Assembly (NCBI GenBank): GCA_914767715.1
Contig: OU612065.1
Coordinates: 31,248,001 to 31,312,000, forward strand
Reading direction: 5' to 3'
Length of the DNA: 64,000 bases
Source: Membranipora membranacea
Taxonomy: Eukaryota; Bryozoa; Gymnolaemata; Cheilostomatida; Membraniporidae
The notes beneath the pieces are model-generated. The model was not told where the DNA came from. It saw only the letters and a list, made by a program, of their open reading frames with translations, and ran no database searches. The translations under genes and the position numbers were made by a program. Positions 38,107 to 51,800 of this stretch are shown piece after piece (within the stretch, counting starts at the first letter, position 1; each line of letters opens with the position of its first letter).

Positions 38107-40462
38107 CATGAAACCACGATCCTCGATTTTAATATTTTTCATTCTCTCGTAATATTCTTTTGCTTTTATTTGGAACTTCTTTCCGTGTCTTATGGCGGCA
38201 ACGTGGGACAAATCTGTGCTGGTGTTGATTTAGTTGACAAGTCGGCTTGGATCAGTGGTCGGACGCATAGAGTATATTGTGCCTATTATAGAGGCTGTAA
38301 TCTTTCCTCGTCGAGCTTCACTCCAAGCTGAGTTATCTCCCTGGCCTCTGGTAGCAATCTCCAGTTCTTTTCGGAGCCTGGTTGAGCAAAGCAAACAAGG
38401 AATGAAACCAATATTTTGCGCATCAAACTGCAAACACCAATTTTTAGAATCTTCTCATAAATAAAGTTTTGGTAAATAAGTGAAAGATAGCAAACTAAAC
38501 TGCATTTAGAGGGTTCTGATAATATTGGTTGGCAACAGTGACATTCACATTTGACGAAAGGCTAGGAATAGATTGTAAGCGATAGCAGTAATTTCAATTT
38601 TATAGTTGAGAGGCAAAGGGGGTGGGGTGGGGGACGAGGTGAGCTTGGCTAAGAGTAGGTAAGCCCTGGAATTAAGTTCACATCAGTGGGGTTCATAATT
38701 GCATCCTAACAGTCTTACCTTTTGTAGTCTGTTCCTATGGTCACAGGATTGTCAGATGTCTGGACAGTATCGGACTTCAAAGGCTCATGAAACAAATCCT
38801 CGTCTATGTTCCTATAAACAAGAGGATAGCATTTTCGTTCATTAAAGTTTAACACAATAATCAGAATAGGCACAGACAAAAGCAGGTTTCTGATAGTGCC
38901 AGACTGTTGGATAATACCCTTCAAAAAAGCTTACAGTCTATGCAAGGAGTTGTCTCTAACTCCTTGGTCTATGTGATGTGGGGGCAACTCTACACAGATA
39001 AAAACTTTATCTACTGACAACTATGGCTGAATAGTAAATAAAAATATCAAAGGCCAAGCGTCTGTATATGAGCCAATGATGGTTTTAATCAGTATTATTA
39101 CTCACCAACTATCTATCCATTGCTCGGTGAGAGGCCTAACAAGAGGAGGACAGACTTCAGGAGATTAGATAGCAATCGAGTTATCATCTATGACTTCAAT
39201 GAGAGGTATAGGCTGAGCTTCCTGATGAAGCGAAGTGGTCCTGGAAAAACGACAGCAACAAGATTGAAATTTAAATTTATTATGTAATAATTTGAATCAT
39301 ATAATTCAATATTAATATATTATTCATTCCACATTAAATTAACCTAAACAAATAAATATAAAATATACACAGTTATAATAAATTCATCGAGCACTCTACA
39401 CCACATTTAAAATAAGAATAGATCATTTTAAATTATGCTCCATAATTTATTTAAATTGAGTATGAGCCTACAGTTTGACATCAGTGCCTAGTTGTCGATT
39501 CGCTTGTGTTGTATTGCTATATCACCTAAAAACTTACGATTTTTTGAGCACTAGAGGCTTTGTCTCCACACAGCTGCTGGTCTCCGGTCCACGAATGACC
39601 ACCGATGCAGAATAAAGACTGGAGAGAATATCTTTCTCTGGCCGTGCTAGCGGGGGTGGCTTCATATCCACACAGCTACTGGATTCTGATTCCGGTTCTG
39701 ACACATCCATCGCAACAGAACTCCAGAAGGGATGGAGACTTATGAGGGTATGTTTCCTTGCCCTGGTTAATGGAGGTGCATCTGCTGCAAGACAGGAATA
39801 TCGCAGCTGGCTCTCAGATCTGAGGGATTGCAAAATAGCAGAGTTAGGATTATCCGGGTTGTATTGGCCAGCATTAACCCGTGATCCGACGCAGCTTTAT
39901 GTGTTAATATTATCTTTATTTGCTGGGAATCCTGTTAACAAGAATTGACAAGGAGTTAACAATCAGTTGAGATAAACATTTAATTTTAGGAAATTATCTC
40001 AAACTTCAATTCTCATCATGTAATGTGAAAATATGACAATTTTGACTATGCAACGATTCTGACAGAAAATGATGATTATTATGATCTTTTCTTAAACAAT
40101 GAATGATAATAAATGCGGTTAATGGTAAAGAAAAACTCACACATTGTAATGGGTCCATTTTGCTTCCAATAATAAATGAGTTATCCTATCATAGGTATCT
40201 GATCACTACAATGATATGTTATAGGATTTTACGATGCATTGTGACATGTGAGAATAATATGTGATTAAACGGAATGACTAAACAAGCCGAGGGCTGCGAG
40301 GATAACAATAGAGGAGATTCAAGCTGCAACGTTATCGTCTGCCAGAATAGCTGTCAGGTGTACAAAAGTGGACCGAGTCGTTATTGGACGAGTTTTCAAT
40401 CTGCGTGATGTGCTCTGTAGACTTACATTCTATTTATAGAGGAGTGAGTTGATTAATCAGCT

Positions 40463-40870
40463 GTGTTTGAAGAGGAGACTACTCCCAACTTTGAATGTAA
40501 TACTTCTGGTGAGCCGTCCGTGCTGTCAAACAGAACACCGTCTGAGAGAGAGCTAGTTGTGGGTTTGAAGAGGAGACTACACCCAACTTTGTATGTGATA
40601 CTTCTGGTGAGTCGTCCTTGCTGTCAAACATTACACCGTCTGAGCTGGCAAACAATAGAATTGTGTTCAATTAATTGTTTGCTCTCAGGATAAGAGTGGC
40701 GTGTAAGCGGACGGTCAAATTTAATTGTAGCAACCAAATTCTGCTGATGAACTCACAGAAGGTTGGTTGTATTTGTGTACAATTAATTTTTCGGCTCTCT
40801 GGATAGCGTGAGTGGATTGTAAGTGCACGATCAATTGTAATTGTAGCAACCGACACTGAACTTACGGAAT
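40463..40870. repeat. Two short tandem duplications in the YqaJ gene linker
   Basis: 40463-40650: an about 100-base unit occurs twice (gaggagactac-cccaactttg-atgt-atacttctggtgag). On the minus strand each unit reads as a Ser/Asp/Glu-rich peptide near SSDGVMFDSKDDSPEV, in two different frames. 40663-40870: a second about 110-base unit occurs twice (caattaattgtttgctctc..., caattaatttttcggctctc...). The linker has expanded by slippage or unequal exchange. Confidence 0.55.
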
Positions 40871-41913
40871 GTAGAGTTTAAGCCTTGAGGTGAGTCTCCA
40901 TTGTCAGAAAACATCAACTAGATTGAATGGCCTCTATTCCTCTGATTGTTTGTTTTCCGTAGATGACAGCAGCAGATTGTATGGTGTATTAGAATATTTG
41001 TGATGAGCTGGCAGTCCCGAGTGCTCAGTATTTTCTTACATCCTTCTTGTAACAAAGGTTATGATGAACTGCGCTGATATATTCCTTGCTTCCTAAAATT
41101 TGTGCTTGTTGTAGCTTTGTGTAGCTTTACCGCTTTCATTTCAAACTTTCATGGTTAGAGAATAAAGAGTGTTTTGGCAGATGAATCATGCTGAGCTTTT
41201 CTGCTTAAGTGTAGACAGGATAATTAAGTGCGATTAGATGTCCTCGAGATTTACACGGGTCATTTCGTACGACTCGGGGCACCATTTCTGAAAAATTAGC
41301 AAAATCGGCAACAACTGGCTTTACACTTGCTCGTCCCCACTGACGGGGTTGTGAAGTGCAAGCTATGGACTCGGCAATCATCTCCTGACCAGACATGAGA
41401 TGGTCAACGAGAAGATATAGCAAGGCTACTGCGTGTTTGCATTTCCCCTTTCCGCAGGACAAGTACAATCACTTTCTGAATTACCCTGAATTTTAACTGC
41501 CGTTGAATAACGAAGCTTTTTCATACTTGGTGCAATTCGGCCTTTACAGTAAAAGCTGCCATCAGTTAAACCAACCAGCATGTTCTCAACTTTCTCAGAT
41601 TTAAAGAGACTGTATCCTTGTTGATTGTGTTTATCAGAAGCTTTGAATGTATGAATACATGAGTGAGTTAGTGATGGCCATAGCGTCAGGGAATCTGTCC
41701 ATGTAATGGTGGAAATGATATTACTCAAATCATCTTAACTTAGCTTTTGGGATTGGGCAGGGTCTCCTTCAGAGCTAATGATTTTGCAGCTAAACTTCTT
41801 TTCATGACTTAAACACCGCTTCACTAGCTCGGCTTTCTTTCCTGTTACAGGTTGTTTGTGTAGCTTAAGATGCCGCTTCAATGCCGCAACCGTCCATTCA
41901 GTGTACATCCTTT

Positions 41914-44900
41914 GCACCTAAAAATAATTTAGATTGATATATATATATATTTATATATATATTTGATTTTGATGCCTGCATTCCGGATAAAATTATCGAA
42001 GCTCAAGCCAGCCAGGCTTATCAAAGCTATGCTGTTAATCATTGTATTGAAGTGTATTGCAACTGCTGTCCAGGCCACTCAATGGCACCAACAACAACAA
42101 TGCAAAATAGCATAGCTCACTGAACAAGAAAACAAGTGTACTATCTCCATTTAACAAAGTCACACTTTACTAAGAATAAACTAAATTATGCTATAATGAA
42201 ACCATCAACCATCAGAGTTCACTCGGACTATAATAGACTCAGTCATACCAAACTTAAGCTAACATCAATTATTCACAGGCCTGCCCAGAAGGTGGATTGG
42301 CTCTTTGGTGATTTACCCCCGGCGCTTCCATCACTACCATTCAAATGCAAAGGATACCTACAACACAATATCACAAATACTTTGTTGGATGAGCCAGATC
42401 TAAGCACCACCACTACCACCATGATCCTTGATTTCTGCAAAATTATTCCTAGTTGTGACTGAACAAAACCAGTCTGCTCAGCTAGGATTGCTTGTTTACT
42501 GTAAATTCTATTGTCACTCCACTCCATAAGGAAGAATAGATTGAAAATGCAAACTACAGATAGCTGTTGTTCCTGAGTACGTAGGATCAAGCTAGGGTAC
42601 TTGAAATATAGATTGAAATTATTATACTTCAGTACTGAAGTCTGAATCTAATGTCCTTTTCAGTGGCCATACTTATTTCTGCCAATGCCAGTAAAGTTCT
42701 TTGAGTTTATCAATGCGATATCGACGCCCGCAGTGAGTGTCAATTCAAGTGATAGCTGTGGGGTAAACTTCCTGCAATGATCATTGATATTATTCTTATT
42801 GCTGCATTTACATTATTTTTATGCCATATCTAATCATTTTGGCGGTCCCTGTACACATCTCAAGCTGCTCAAGGTACTGCAGCACACTTGACAGAGATTA
42901 CTGTTTCATTGAAATTGTGCATTGTGCCAAAGAGATTGTTGCTGTTCATGCTAATTCAAAAACTTCTATGGCTGTCCAAATGAAATGTACAGAAACGTTA
43001 CTTTTTGGCCCAGACTGGGTTCTACACTAATAGCCATTTTTCATACTACTACCCTTAGCTCACATGACAAAGATTTATTGCAGGTCGCCGAGGTTTGTGC
43101 TTGTTAGCAGCTGTGATGCATATGAGCACGCAACTCTCGGTTTAATAGCAATGACGATTCTTTTCAGCAACACTTTGCCGGCATTCTTGATTTTTTTATC
43201 CAGTTTCGAGAGATAATAGAATCGCTGCTTCTATCCCATTTCCTCAGTTAAAGACGTGTTTTGTTGCAATATCTATTTTTTCTCCACTGCTGTTTCTGTG
43301 TAATAGGTCGGGAAGCCTGAAATATTCTTGTTAGATATTCTTTTATAAAGAATTAGACTACAAATTTGGATATTATATTTTAAACCCGTTGGAAAGGCAA
43401 TATTATACCAGAGTTGGTTCAGGACAGAACATTGTATGTCCTCCGTTATGACCAAATGAACTAGAGGGCATCAATCAACGCGATGGTGTGCATTCGCTAT
43501 CACTTATCAAATGTTCCTCTCCCGCCTTCAACTCATGCCTGTTATCAGATCTGAATCTGACGCTGATTATTATTGACCATGCCAACATTTGATGAAAATA
43601 TTGAATTGATCATAATCTAATAATTGTTGTGCAGGCAGGATGTCTAATCTCATTCTTTTTTGTAGCAGAATAAAAAAACATACATAGCTACTAGTGTTGT
43701 ATTCAGGGTCGAGTCAACGGGTCGGGTTTCGGGTTTCTATGGTCGGGCCATGTTAGGGGTCAAGTCGGGTCAGAGGTCTACGTCCTTACGGGTCACAACT
43801 ACTAGAGTGAATTTCAAAATACTGTGTGAATCTGGACTCGAACCTGAGACCTAGTGCACTACAATTCACGATCTTAACCACTTTGCTATGGATTTTAGGT
43901 GATGATTTCGGAAATAGAGACTATACGATGTTAAAACATATAGCTATTAGTCATGCTTTTGCCGTGATTATTATGAACGGCTTACAACACTACATCACCC
44001 AGCGGGCAATTAGTTGTCTAAACTGAGTTGGAAAGAGGTTACCAGAAGAGGCTGAACACTGTTGCCAATTTCATGCCATATGGACCGGTGGAAGAGGTTA
44101 CCAAAAAGGGATTTTTAGCAACCTCTTCAAGAAGTTTAATATAGGTTTTATATCCTTCTCAGGGAAAGATATAGCAGGGATATTGTTAACTGTCTCTATC
44201 CAATATTAAAATTGAATAGTTCATTTATTTGTTATATAAATATTTATTATGTTACTCATAAGACTTATAGGGGAGGGAGTCAGGGGTACTGTCCGAGTGG
44301 GCATGCTGTAGACGGCTTCTGTCTTGCTTAGAGCATTTAGCCTAAGAGTGTAAAGACTTAGCTGGAATCAATGGTTCATGCTACACCAAATTTATCATTT
44401 CATGACCACCACTTTTTGTGTTGAGTGGCAAGTGGTGCCAAAAGCAGTTGATTCAATCAATGGCCACATATTTGCCTATTTCAAATTTCTTGGATGTAAT
44501 ACTGGTTCACAGGAATTAAATAGGGATGCTGATTTATTATTTGGTTGTATGGTGTCCGGGTGTAGAGAATTCTCGAAAATAATCAATCCGCTAGGGGAGA
44601 TAAATGCTACTTTGGATTGCGAATTACATCGACTCGCATTGACAACCATTTTTACACTCAGCCTAGACTTCTGTCTACCATTGAAAACAGCGAGGAATAA
44701 ACTGTTCTCATGCTGGAGCCATATTAATAGATGGTGAATACATTATAGTTTAAGTGATAGCTATGCTGTGTCTGCCCAGAAAAGTTAATTCTGCAACCGC
44801 CAACGGCAAGAAAATAAAGTATAAAAGCAGAAGCATCTAAAACCACTTTTATCTGTTGCTGGTAAATGGGGATATGTGGCTTCCTCTGGCATACCTATCA

Positions 44901-46635
44901 AAGGCAGGTGATGTCAGAGGATAAGCTGCCCATTGGCAACCTCTTCAAAAGGTTGCTGGCTAAGCCTTGCCGGCTGGGAAAGCTTTCTTTAGACATCTAT
45001 AATTTGATAAATACTTGACAGAATTTGATGAAACTTGGTCTCAACATAGTTCATTATGTCTAGATGATATATTACAAACTGAATCAAACTTAACATGTAC
45101 TATTAGTTAATTGCACTAGTGGTTAGTGGATGAATATCCATCATTCTTTCAAATTGTGATATTTGAAGACAGTGTAGGAGTAGGACATCGACTTATGAAG
45201 TCGTAATGTAAATCCTTTTCACTTTTCTTTTCGACTGGACCAAACTCGTACCCGAATTTAGGGAAATCTTAGTGGCTCAGCTCATTTTCATTTTTGCTGG
45301 CTCAATACAACACTAACGATACCTAACATTGCCCATTGCGTGACGCTTTTCATTTTTGTCATTCCATTAATGACAGTTAATATTATGGCAAGCACCTTGA
45401 CTGCCCAAAGTATTTCAACGTCGGTGTTGATTGTCAATTATAAAAATGAAAAAAGGTTTTTACCCTTTTCACCATCATGTCCCACAAGTATTTGAATCCA
45501 CGATGTCACAAGATTTATTTGCATCCCCATAATCATTGCCACCTCATGGGATGGTACAGGATCAATGAGAAAGCGGTTTTTACGCATTCCTTTGGGTTTG
45601 GCACATATTTGCTCTCTTTCACGGAATGTCTTTAATTATTTCAGTCTTGCTTCCATTTTGTTTAGTGAAAATTGATCAATATCACATTATTTATCAAACA
45701 CAGTTGGCAGGTTCGTCAATTAGTTCGTTTTTTTGTAGCTTTGTATCCATCCCTTTATCTGTTGTCTATGTTGTACAGTCATACCTAGCGAGAAAGTTTT
45801 GCTTCATTTCAGTCAATCTCCATTATAACAATCGTCCTTATTTGCCAGTCAATCGACCAGGCAAATATTTTAGGTAATAATACGAATCCAAATATGTTTG
45901 GTGTTATATTTCTTAATTCTTCAAATAAAATACATATTGATTGTGCTCACAATCCAACCGTTGGAATGTCACCATCCCTCAATTCTGTTGTATGGATGAG
46001 CAAAGTATTGCTGTTAATAAATCAGATAACAGGTAAGTTAGCATGTCATAGCACTGTGGGTGAGCCGGTGACACACTGAGCAACTTGGATGTGTGTTACG
46101 AAAGGAAACATACAACTGTGTTGAAGGTTCCAACTTGACAAAAAACTTGCCATCAATTTATTCTATTCTTGTAGCTACGAGAATAGTGAGCGCTGGTAAT
46201 AGTTTATAGCCTTAGCCTATTCATCGCTATTTTGTATCAACTGTTAGCTCTAGACTGTTATTATATTAGTATTATATGCTGGCTTTCATGAATAGCCAGG
46301 GCCGGATTCTGCTATAAGGCCATACCAGCCTGGCCGGATCCCTTTTGAATGTCGAAAAAAAATTGAAAATCTGTCCACAACTTCTTTGTTTATTGAAGAA
46401 ATAAAAATAAAACAAATTCCTCTTAAAATCTACGTAGGCGGCCATTTTTGTATAATATGTTGCTATGGAAATTCATGTATTGTCACGCAAAAAAGGAGAC
46501 TTTCCTTGAGAATTTAGATGTGCTAAAATTAATTTTAACCAAATTCTGTACAATTGACAAATAGACATCTATAAATGATGACCCTAGTCACCCTACATTG
46601 GATTACATCAGTAAAATGCATAACAGTGATCACAA
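41914..46635. other. Intergenic, mostly featureless
   Basis: Contains an AT microsatellite at 41937-41963, a SINE at 43815-43895, a stretch with repeated (t)cgggt at 43708-43790, and short inverted repeats around agaggttacc / aacctctt at 44035-44140. A lone cagggccgga sequence at about 46289 resembles a DNA-transposon end but has no partner I can see. Open frames (for example 44378-44737 plus) show no recognisable domain. Confidence 0.35.
43815..43895 (-). mobile_element. tRNA-derived SINE head
   Basis: Minus strand: A-box-like TAGCAAAGTGGTTAAG (43888-43873) and B-box GGTTCGAGTCC (43844-43834). No closing acceptor stem. The body downstream is undefined. Confidence 0.55.
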
Positions 46636-47460
46636 TGAGGTAGTTTCGAGGCTATGCATAATATAGCGAGCCCAGTAACACTCATTATTGAGGGGACAAC
46701 TCTTACAAAATCAATATAAAGCTGTCTGCTAATATAATGGATGTATCATACCTACTAATTTTGAATATTCTAAATAAAGAATATTCAAACATTGTAATTC
46801 TGATGTGAAAAGGGTTATCTACCCTGATTTAACTTGAACATATTATACCAATATTATGTAGACGGCTTCAACTTATATATTATTTGTCACAGAAGCAATC
46901 TCACAGACATCATAAATGAATATTCTATACACATTTAATCCTGGCAATTATCGACATGGAATTCCATATTAAGAAGGCTGCACCGTCTTACAGTATTATC
47001 ACAGACTGTGTTATCGCATTTCCTATATTATTCTCACTAAGTGCGTTTCAGTGTCAAGTCTGAATATTATAGTCAATACACCTCATATAGCTAAGGCTAC
47101 ACAATTAAGGTTCCGGGTGAGTCCCACTTAATCTGCTCAGAGGGCAAGGTCAGGGTACATCCCGCTTCGCAACGTATACTATCAGATGTAAATGCACCCG
47201 AAGCTACTCTAGACACCAGCTCTGCTAGGTTGGCTTCACCACCAGTACGACCCTCAGTACACAGCTCTGCTAGGTTGGCTTTGCCACCAGTACAACCTTC
47301 TCTAGGCTGGAGTTGTCTATCCAGGAGTTCTCTTCCCAGCAGTTATCCTCTCTCGGCTCATTCATGGTGAGTTTGTTTCGCTAAATTCAGTTAGCCTGAA
47401 ACCAAACCCTAGCCAGGTAACGGCCAGGTGTTCCACCCTTTTGATATTTCCCGTACCACA
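46636..47460 (+). repeat. 5' LTR of element A
   Basis: 825 bases starting TGAGGTAGTTTCGAGG and ending GTACCACA (TG...CA). Matches 58335-59154 with scattered substitutions and small indels. Contains an internal imperfect duplication of agctctgctaggttggcttc (about 47218 and 47264). Confidence 0.9.
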
Positions 47461-47465
47461 GCCTT

Positions 47466-47482
47466 TGGCGTCCTCGGGTGGG
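47466..47482 (+). other. Primer binding site of element A
   Basis: TGGCGTCCTCGGGTGGG starts five bases after the LTR and begins with the TGG expected to pair with a tRNA 3' CCA. The tRNA identity is not determined. Confidence 0.5.
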
Positions 47483-47544
47483 CATAATTATAAAGGTACG
47501 GAGGTTATCGTTGGTGCGGTCTCAGCAAAATCTAAAAGCAAACA

Positions 47545-48846
47545 ATGGCATCAAATACAGATCGACCAGTCGCTCAAGGCCAGTCAGCACGGCCAAGAAC
47601 TCAGACTACTAGAAGATCGCAGCCCGCTTGGCTTGCCTCAGCTCTGGAAAGAACTGAACAGGTTCAGATACCTAGTCATAAGCTTGCTGGGCAGAGGCAA
47701 GGTGCTAACAATACCCGCCCTTAGCCAGGTCGCTTATTCGAACAATCCACTACTGTCAGTTTGACGGACCTGTCAGCCAATTTATCAGCTTCCATTGAGC
47801 GGAATCATGGCGAGATGATGGCAGCCATGGAAATAAATAAGGCACATACAAAAGAAATACAGGAATTCATGAATAGACGGATGACTGACCTGTCATCCAT
47901 AGTATAAGGGTTAGCTAGTGCTGACCATCAGCATCAGTCGTCGCCTATCCATAGAGAGCCTGACACCGTCTATCAGACTATCGCACCTAGTTCTGCGAGT
48001 CAGCGTCCTGTGCCTGCTCCTAGGAGACGGCCATGTGAAATTCCAGTTGTTGACCTGCCAAGAAGAGCCAGAGCTTGTAAACCACTTGGCGACTTGCCTA
48101 AGTTTGATGGTTCTGGTGATCTCACCGTATTCAAACTGTTGTTTGCTGAATGTGTAGAGCTAAATGGCTGGGAGGATGAGAAGATCATCACTCTATGGCT
48201 TAAACAGTGCCTAACTGGTGCTGCTAAAGACCGTATCCTCTATGAGCAGGTCTCAGATTCCAGGACAGTATTTTAAAAATTAGAGAACAGATATGGTAAC
48301 CATTTATTGGTGCAACAATAAACAGTGTTGCTAGATAGCCGGAAAAAGGGGCAGCATGAGTCCATCTCCGACCTAGCCAATGACATAAGGAAGATGGTAG
48401 AAGTTGTCTATCATGACTGTGACAAATTTACAAGGGAGAAAATTACCATCAGTAATTTCATTCGCTCCTTGCCCAGTGTACATGTCAAGTACGAGCTGAA
48501 TCGGGAGTGCCCGAAAACTCTTGAGGAGGCCGTACAGAGAGCTGCCGTCCATGATGTATGGTACGGTCATAACTCGCCCTTCAGGCGTAATCAGAGTCAA
48601 AGATCTCAGCCTCCTAAATCCTCGCCAGTTGTGGCACTGTCTACAATAGAGCAAAAGAATGTATCACCTCCTATCCCAACCGCTGGTACTCAACCAAGAA
48701 TAACACAACTATGTAAACACTGTGGTGCGGCTCATATGCCATATGTATGTCAGCCTTGTCGACACTGTGGAGGCCCTCACTTTGATAACAAGTGTGAGCG
48801 CCAGGGAAACGGGTTGCCCATTCCCGGACAATCAATCAGGCAGTAA
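47545..48846 (+). pseudogene. gag of element A, with in-frame stops
   Basis: One reading frame of about 430 codons from ATG 47545 to TAA 48846, broken by stops near 47724, 47907, 48276 and 48321. The N-terminal half is polar; the middle has a Gag-like core (LGDLPKFDGSGDL, TREKITISNFIRSLP). The C-terminus has two CCHC-type knuckles of the form CX2CX3HX4C (CKHCGAAHMPYVC and CRHCGGPHFDNKC), one residue shorter than the canonical CX2CX4HX4C. RNA-packaging role by family; non-functional here. Confidence 0.8.
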
Positions 48847-51800
48847 TAGGGAATGGGAGGTGGCTGACATTACTGAAAATGGTTTCATTGGCATGGGTTT
48901 TCTGGTAGCATTTGGATGTGTACTGGACCTCCATGAAAGGTACCTCAGAATGCTACAGCAAGCTATACCTCTAGTGAACAGTAGTGGTAACAGGCTAGCG
49001 TGTGCATGCTACTCAGCTCGGTCAGTGACCATTGAGGCCTACTCAGAAAGAGTTATACCTATGAATGCTCACACCACTATAGAAGGCGGAGGACTCATAG
49101 AGCCAAACATAAGAGTAGTCGATTCGTACAATCTAATTGCATCAAGATATTACGTGAATGAGTGTTTGGTACTCAGAGTTGCCAAAGTAACCGCAGAAGC
49201 CATCCACATTGCCCAAGACACACCAATAGCTTTCCTCATTGATGGAAACATTATTGACATACATTAACCTGAGGTACTAGACTGGAATGGCACCACCATC
49301 CAGAATTGTGATGTCACAATTGACTCAGAACCGGTCTTACCAGACCATGTCAAACCCCTATTCGACACCTGACCTGAATATATCTCAGTTGACAGTAAGT
49401 CAAGGATGAGACAACTCCTCGTCAAATATCAGGATGTGTTTTCTAAGGATGCATATGACATGGGTAATTGTGATCTGGTTCCTCATGAAATCACATTCAA
49501 ACCTGGCACCCAACCAATCAGGTTTCCTCCATATAGAGTAGGATATCATGCTAACCTAGAAATAGAAAAGCATGTAGATGAACTATTGAAAATGGGCATC
49601 ATTGAACGTACAGTGTCACCATATAGTGCTCCTGTTTTACTGATAGCTAAGAAAGATGGAACCAGTCGGTTTGTCCAGGACTACCGCAAGCTAAATAAAG
49701 CAACTATATTCCATCACAACCCCTACCACATATTGACGACTCACTAGAGGCACTGAGAGGTGCAACTCTTTTCAGCACATTTGACCTTTTATCGGGTTAT
49801 TGGCAGTGCTCCTTAAGCCCTGACGCTAAGGAAATGGTAGCTTTTTGCACCAAAAGCGGAGTCTATACATGGCGTGTACTCGGTATGGGATTGTGTGGTG
49901 CTCCAGCCACCTTCGAAAGGTTGATGGACAAAGTGTTACAAGGATTGCAATTGCAATCACTACTAGTGTATCTCGACGAAATAATTGTCTTCAGTTCAGA
50001 TGAAGAAACACCTCTGACCAGGTTGGATACCATGTTGGAGCGGCTGCAAAAAGCCAATCTAAAAATCAAAGTGTCTAAGACACATTTACTCAAACAGGAA
50101 GTTGAATTTTCGGGCCATATTGTTAATCAGGAGGGCATTCATACAGACCCTGCCAAAGTAAAGGCAATTCAGGAAGTGTCCACTCTTACCTGCATAAAAG
50201 AGCTGAGAAGTTTCCTTGGTCTCATAGGGTATAACAGGAAGTTTGTGGAGAGGTCTGCAGAGATTGCTGTCCCTCTGTTTGACCTGTTGAAAAAGAAAAA
50301 CCAGTCAAGGAAACTTGCGTGGAATGAGGAATGCCAAAATGCATTCCAGACATTAAAGGACAGTTTAGCGAGTTTCACATCTCTGTCATTCCTAGCCTGT
50401 CTTGCGAAGCTCTGTTCGGTGGGGGGGGGGGGGGGGAGGGAACAAAGCTTGTCAACTCTTGCAAGCTCGACTGTCGAGCAGCCGATATTAAATATTGTCT
50501 TCTCTTGCGATCGGGAAGATAACTCCGTTTTCTCACTAATCAAATTGTATAGTCGAGCAGCCGAAATTAAATATTGTCTTCTCTTGCGATTGAGAAGATA
50601 ACTCCTTTACCACACTAACCAATTTGTATAGAAATGTATACAAATTGATTAGTGTGATGAAGGAGTTATCTTCTCGATCGCAAGAGAAGACAATATTTAA
50701 TATCCGCTGCTCGACAGTCAAGCATGCAAGTGTTGACAAGCTGTGTTCCCTCCCCCCCCCCCCCCAACCGAACAGAGCTTGTCAAGACAGGCTATGTCAT
50801 TCCCAGACTGGACAATACCTTTCATTTTGGACACTGACTGTAGTGGTGAAGCTATGGGAGCTGTAATGGCTCAGATTGATAAGGATGGGGATGAAAAACC
50901 CATTGCTTTCTTTAGTAAAAGACTCTCAGATAGTCAAAAGAAATATCCAGTGACTAAACAGGAAATGCTAGCACTAGTGTCTGCCGTAAGACATTTCCAT
51001 ACATACCTGTATGGGTCAGAATTTGTATGTCGAGTTGACCATCACTCTCTGATATGGTTACACAATCTCAAAAAATCCACAGGGAATTTTAGCCAGATGG
51101 TTGGAGGTCCTGGGTTTATATAAATTTGATGTGCTACATAGACCAGGTCGCCTGCACTCTAATGCTGATGCTTTATCTCGACTCCTTTCAGCATCGCAGC
51201 AACCTCTGAGTGAGGAACCTGAGGATGAATGTGGTTTCACAGTCCGGTCAGTTGACTTCTCCGCTGGTCTATCCACGGATGAACTAGTGCTGGCTCAAGC
51301 TGAAGCTCCACATCTCATGCCTATCATTCAGAGTCTAAAAGAGAATAAAAGTATATCACATAAGAACTGCAAGCATTTACCTCAAATTACTCAATTCTAT
51401 ATTGGTAAAATGCCCTCAATGAAATTCCAGGACGGCGTATTAATGATCACAACTCATCCTGAGAACGAAGATAAAATTTTGGTGCCGGAATATTACCAGG
51501 CAAAGCTGATAAAATCGTTCCATGAGATGGATCACAGTGGCATGGACAGGACGGAGTCAAGGCTCAGATTATATTATTACTGGCATGGCATGCAGTCTGA
51601 TGTCAGACTATTTGTTAAATCATGTACAAGTTGCCAAAGGAGTACATTGACTAGAAACCACGTCAACCATCAGCACTTTTCTCGTTGGGCAGAGGCATAT
51701 CCTCTTGCCCAACCTGATGCAGAGTACTGTGCTAGGACTTTATATAAGGGCCTGTTTGCCATTTTTGGCTATAGCCGAGTGCTGCATTCTGACCGTGGCA

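Larger units (their letters stand above)
37466..41913 (-). pseudogene. SAP / SWIM / YqaJ-nuclease gene, decayed
   Basis: Minus-strand remains in order. SAP-like DNA-binding motif after an acceptor (41913-41738, WTVAALKRHLKLHKQPVTGKKAEL). In-frame TAA at 41737-41735, then the same frame continues (41734-41426). A SWIM zinc finger follows, split by a one-base frameshift inside CTCPA / GKGKCKHAVALLYLL at about 41450, then ACTSQPRQW. Repeated linker at about 40470-40650, proline-rich segment 39833-39534, exon with a stop about 39238-39105, exon 38811-38718, YqaJ N-terminal part 38433-38107 (WSEARRGKITAS, AAIRHGKKF, one stop), and YqaJ catalytic ETKCP and end 37775-37466. YqaJ is a lambda-exonuclease-type PD-(D/E)XK nuclease family; SAP and SWIM bind nucleic acid. 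Several breaks make this non-functional. Such domain sets occur in animal gene families of probable mobile origin; that link is inference. Confidence 0.75.

Noticed and set aside
38930-38985. Possible relic of element A integrase (gcaaggagttgtctctaactccttg resembles 51842-51868)
   Set aside because: Similarity is limited to a short self-complementary stretch; flanks do not align.
41937-41963. TATA-rich stretch as a promoter of the SAP/YqaJ gene
   Set aside because: It is a plain (at)n microsatellite and lies in what looks like an intron before the SAP exon.
42273-42590. Minus-strand frame upstream of the SAP segment, possible first exon of the YqaJ gene
   Set aside because: An upstream exon is expected from the acceptor at 41914, but nothing in this frame matches a known N-terminus and the splice phase could not be established.
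44378-44737. 119-codon plus-strand open frame
   Set aside because: No recognisable domain, no splice or promoter context, AT-rich flanks; likely chance.
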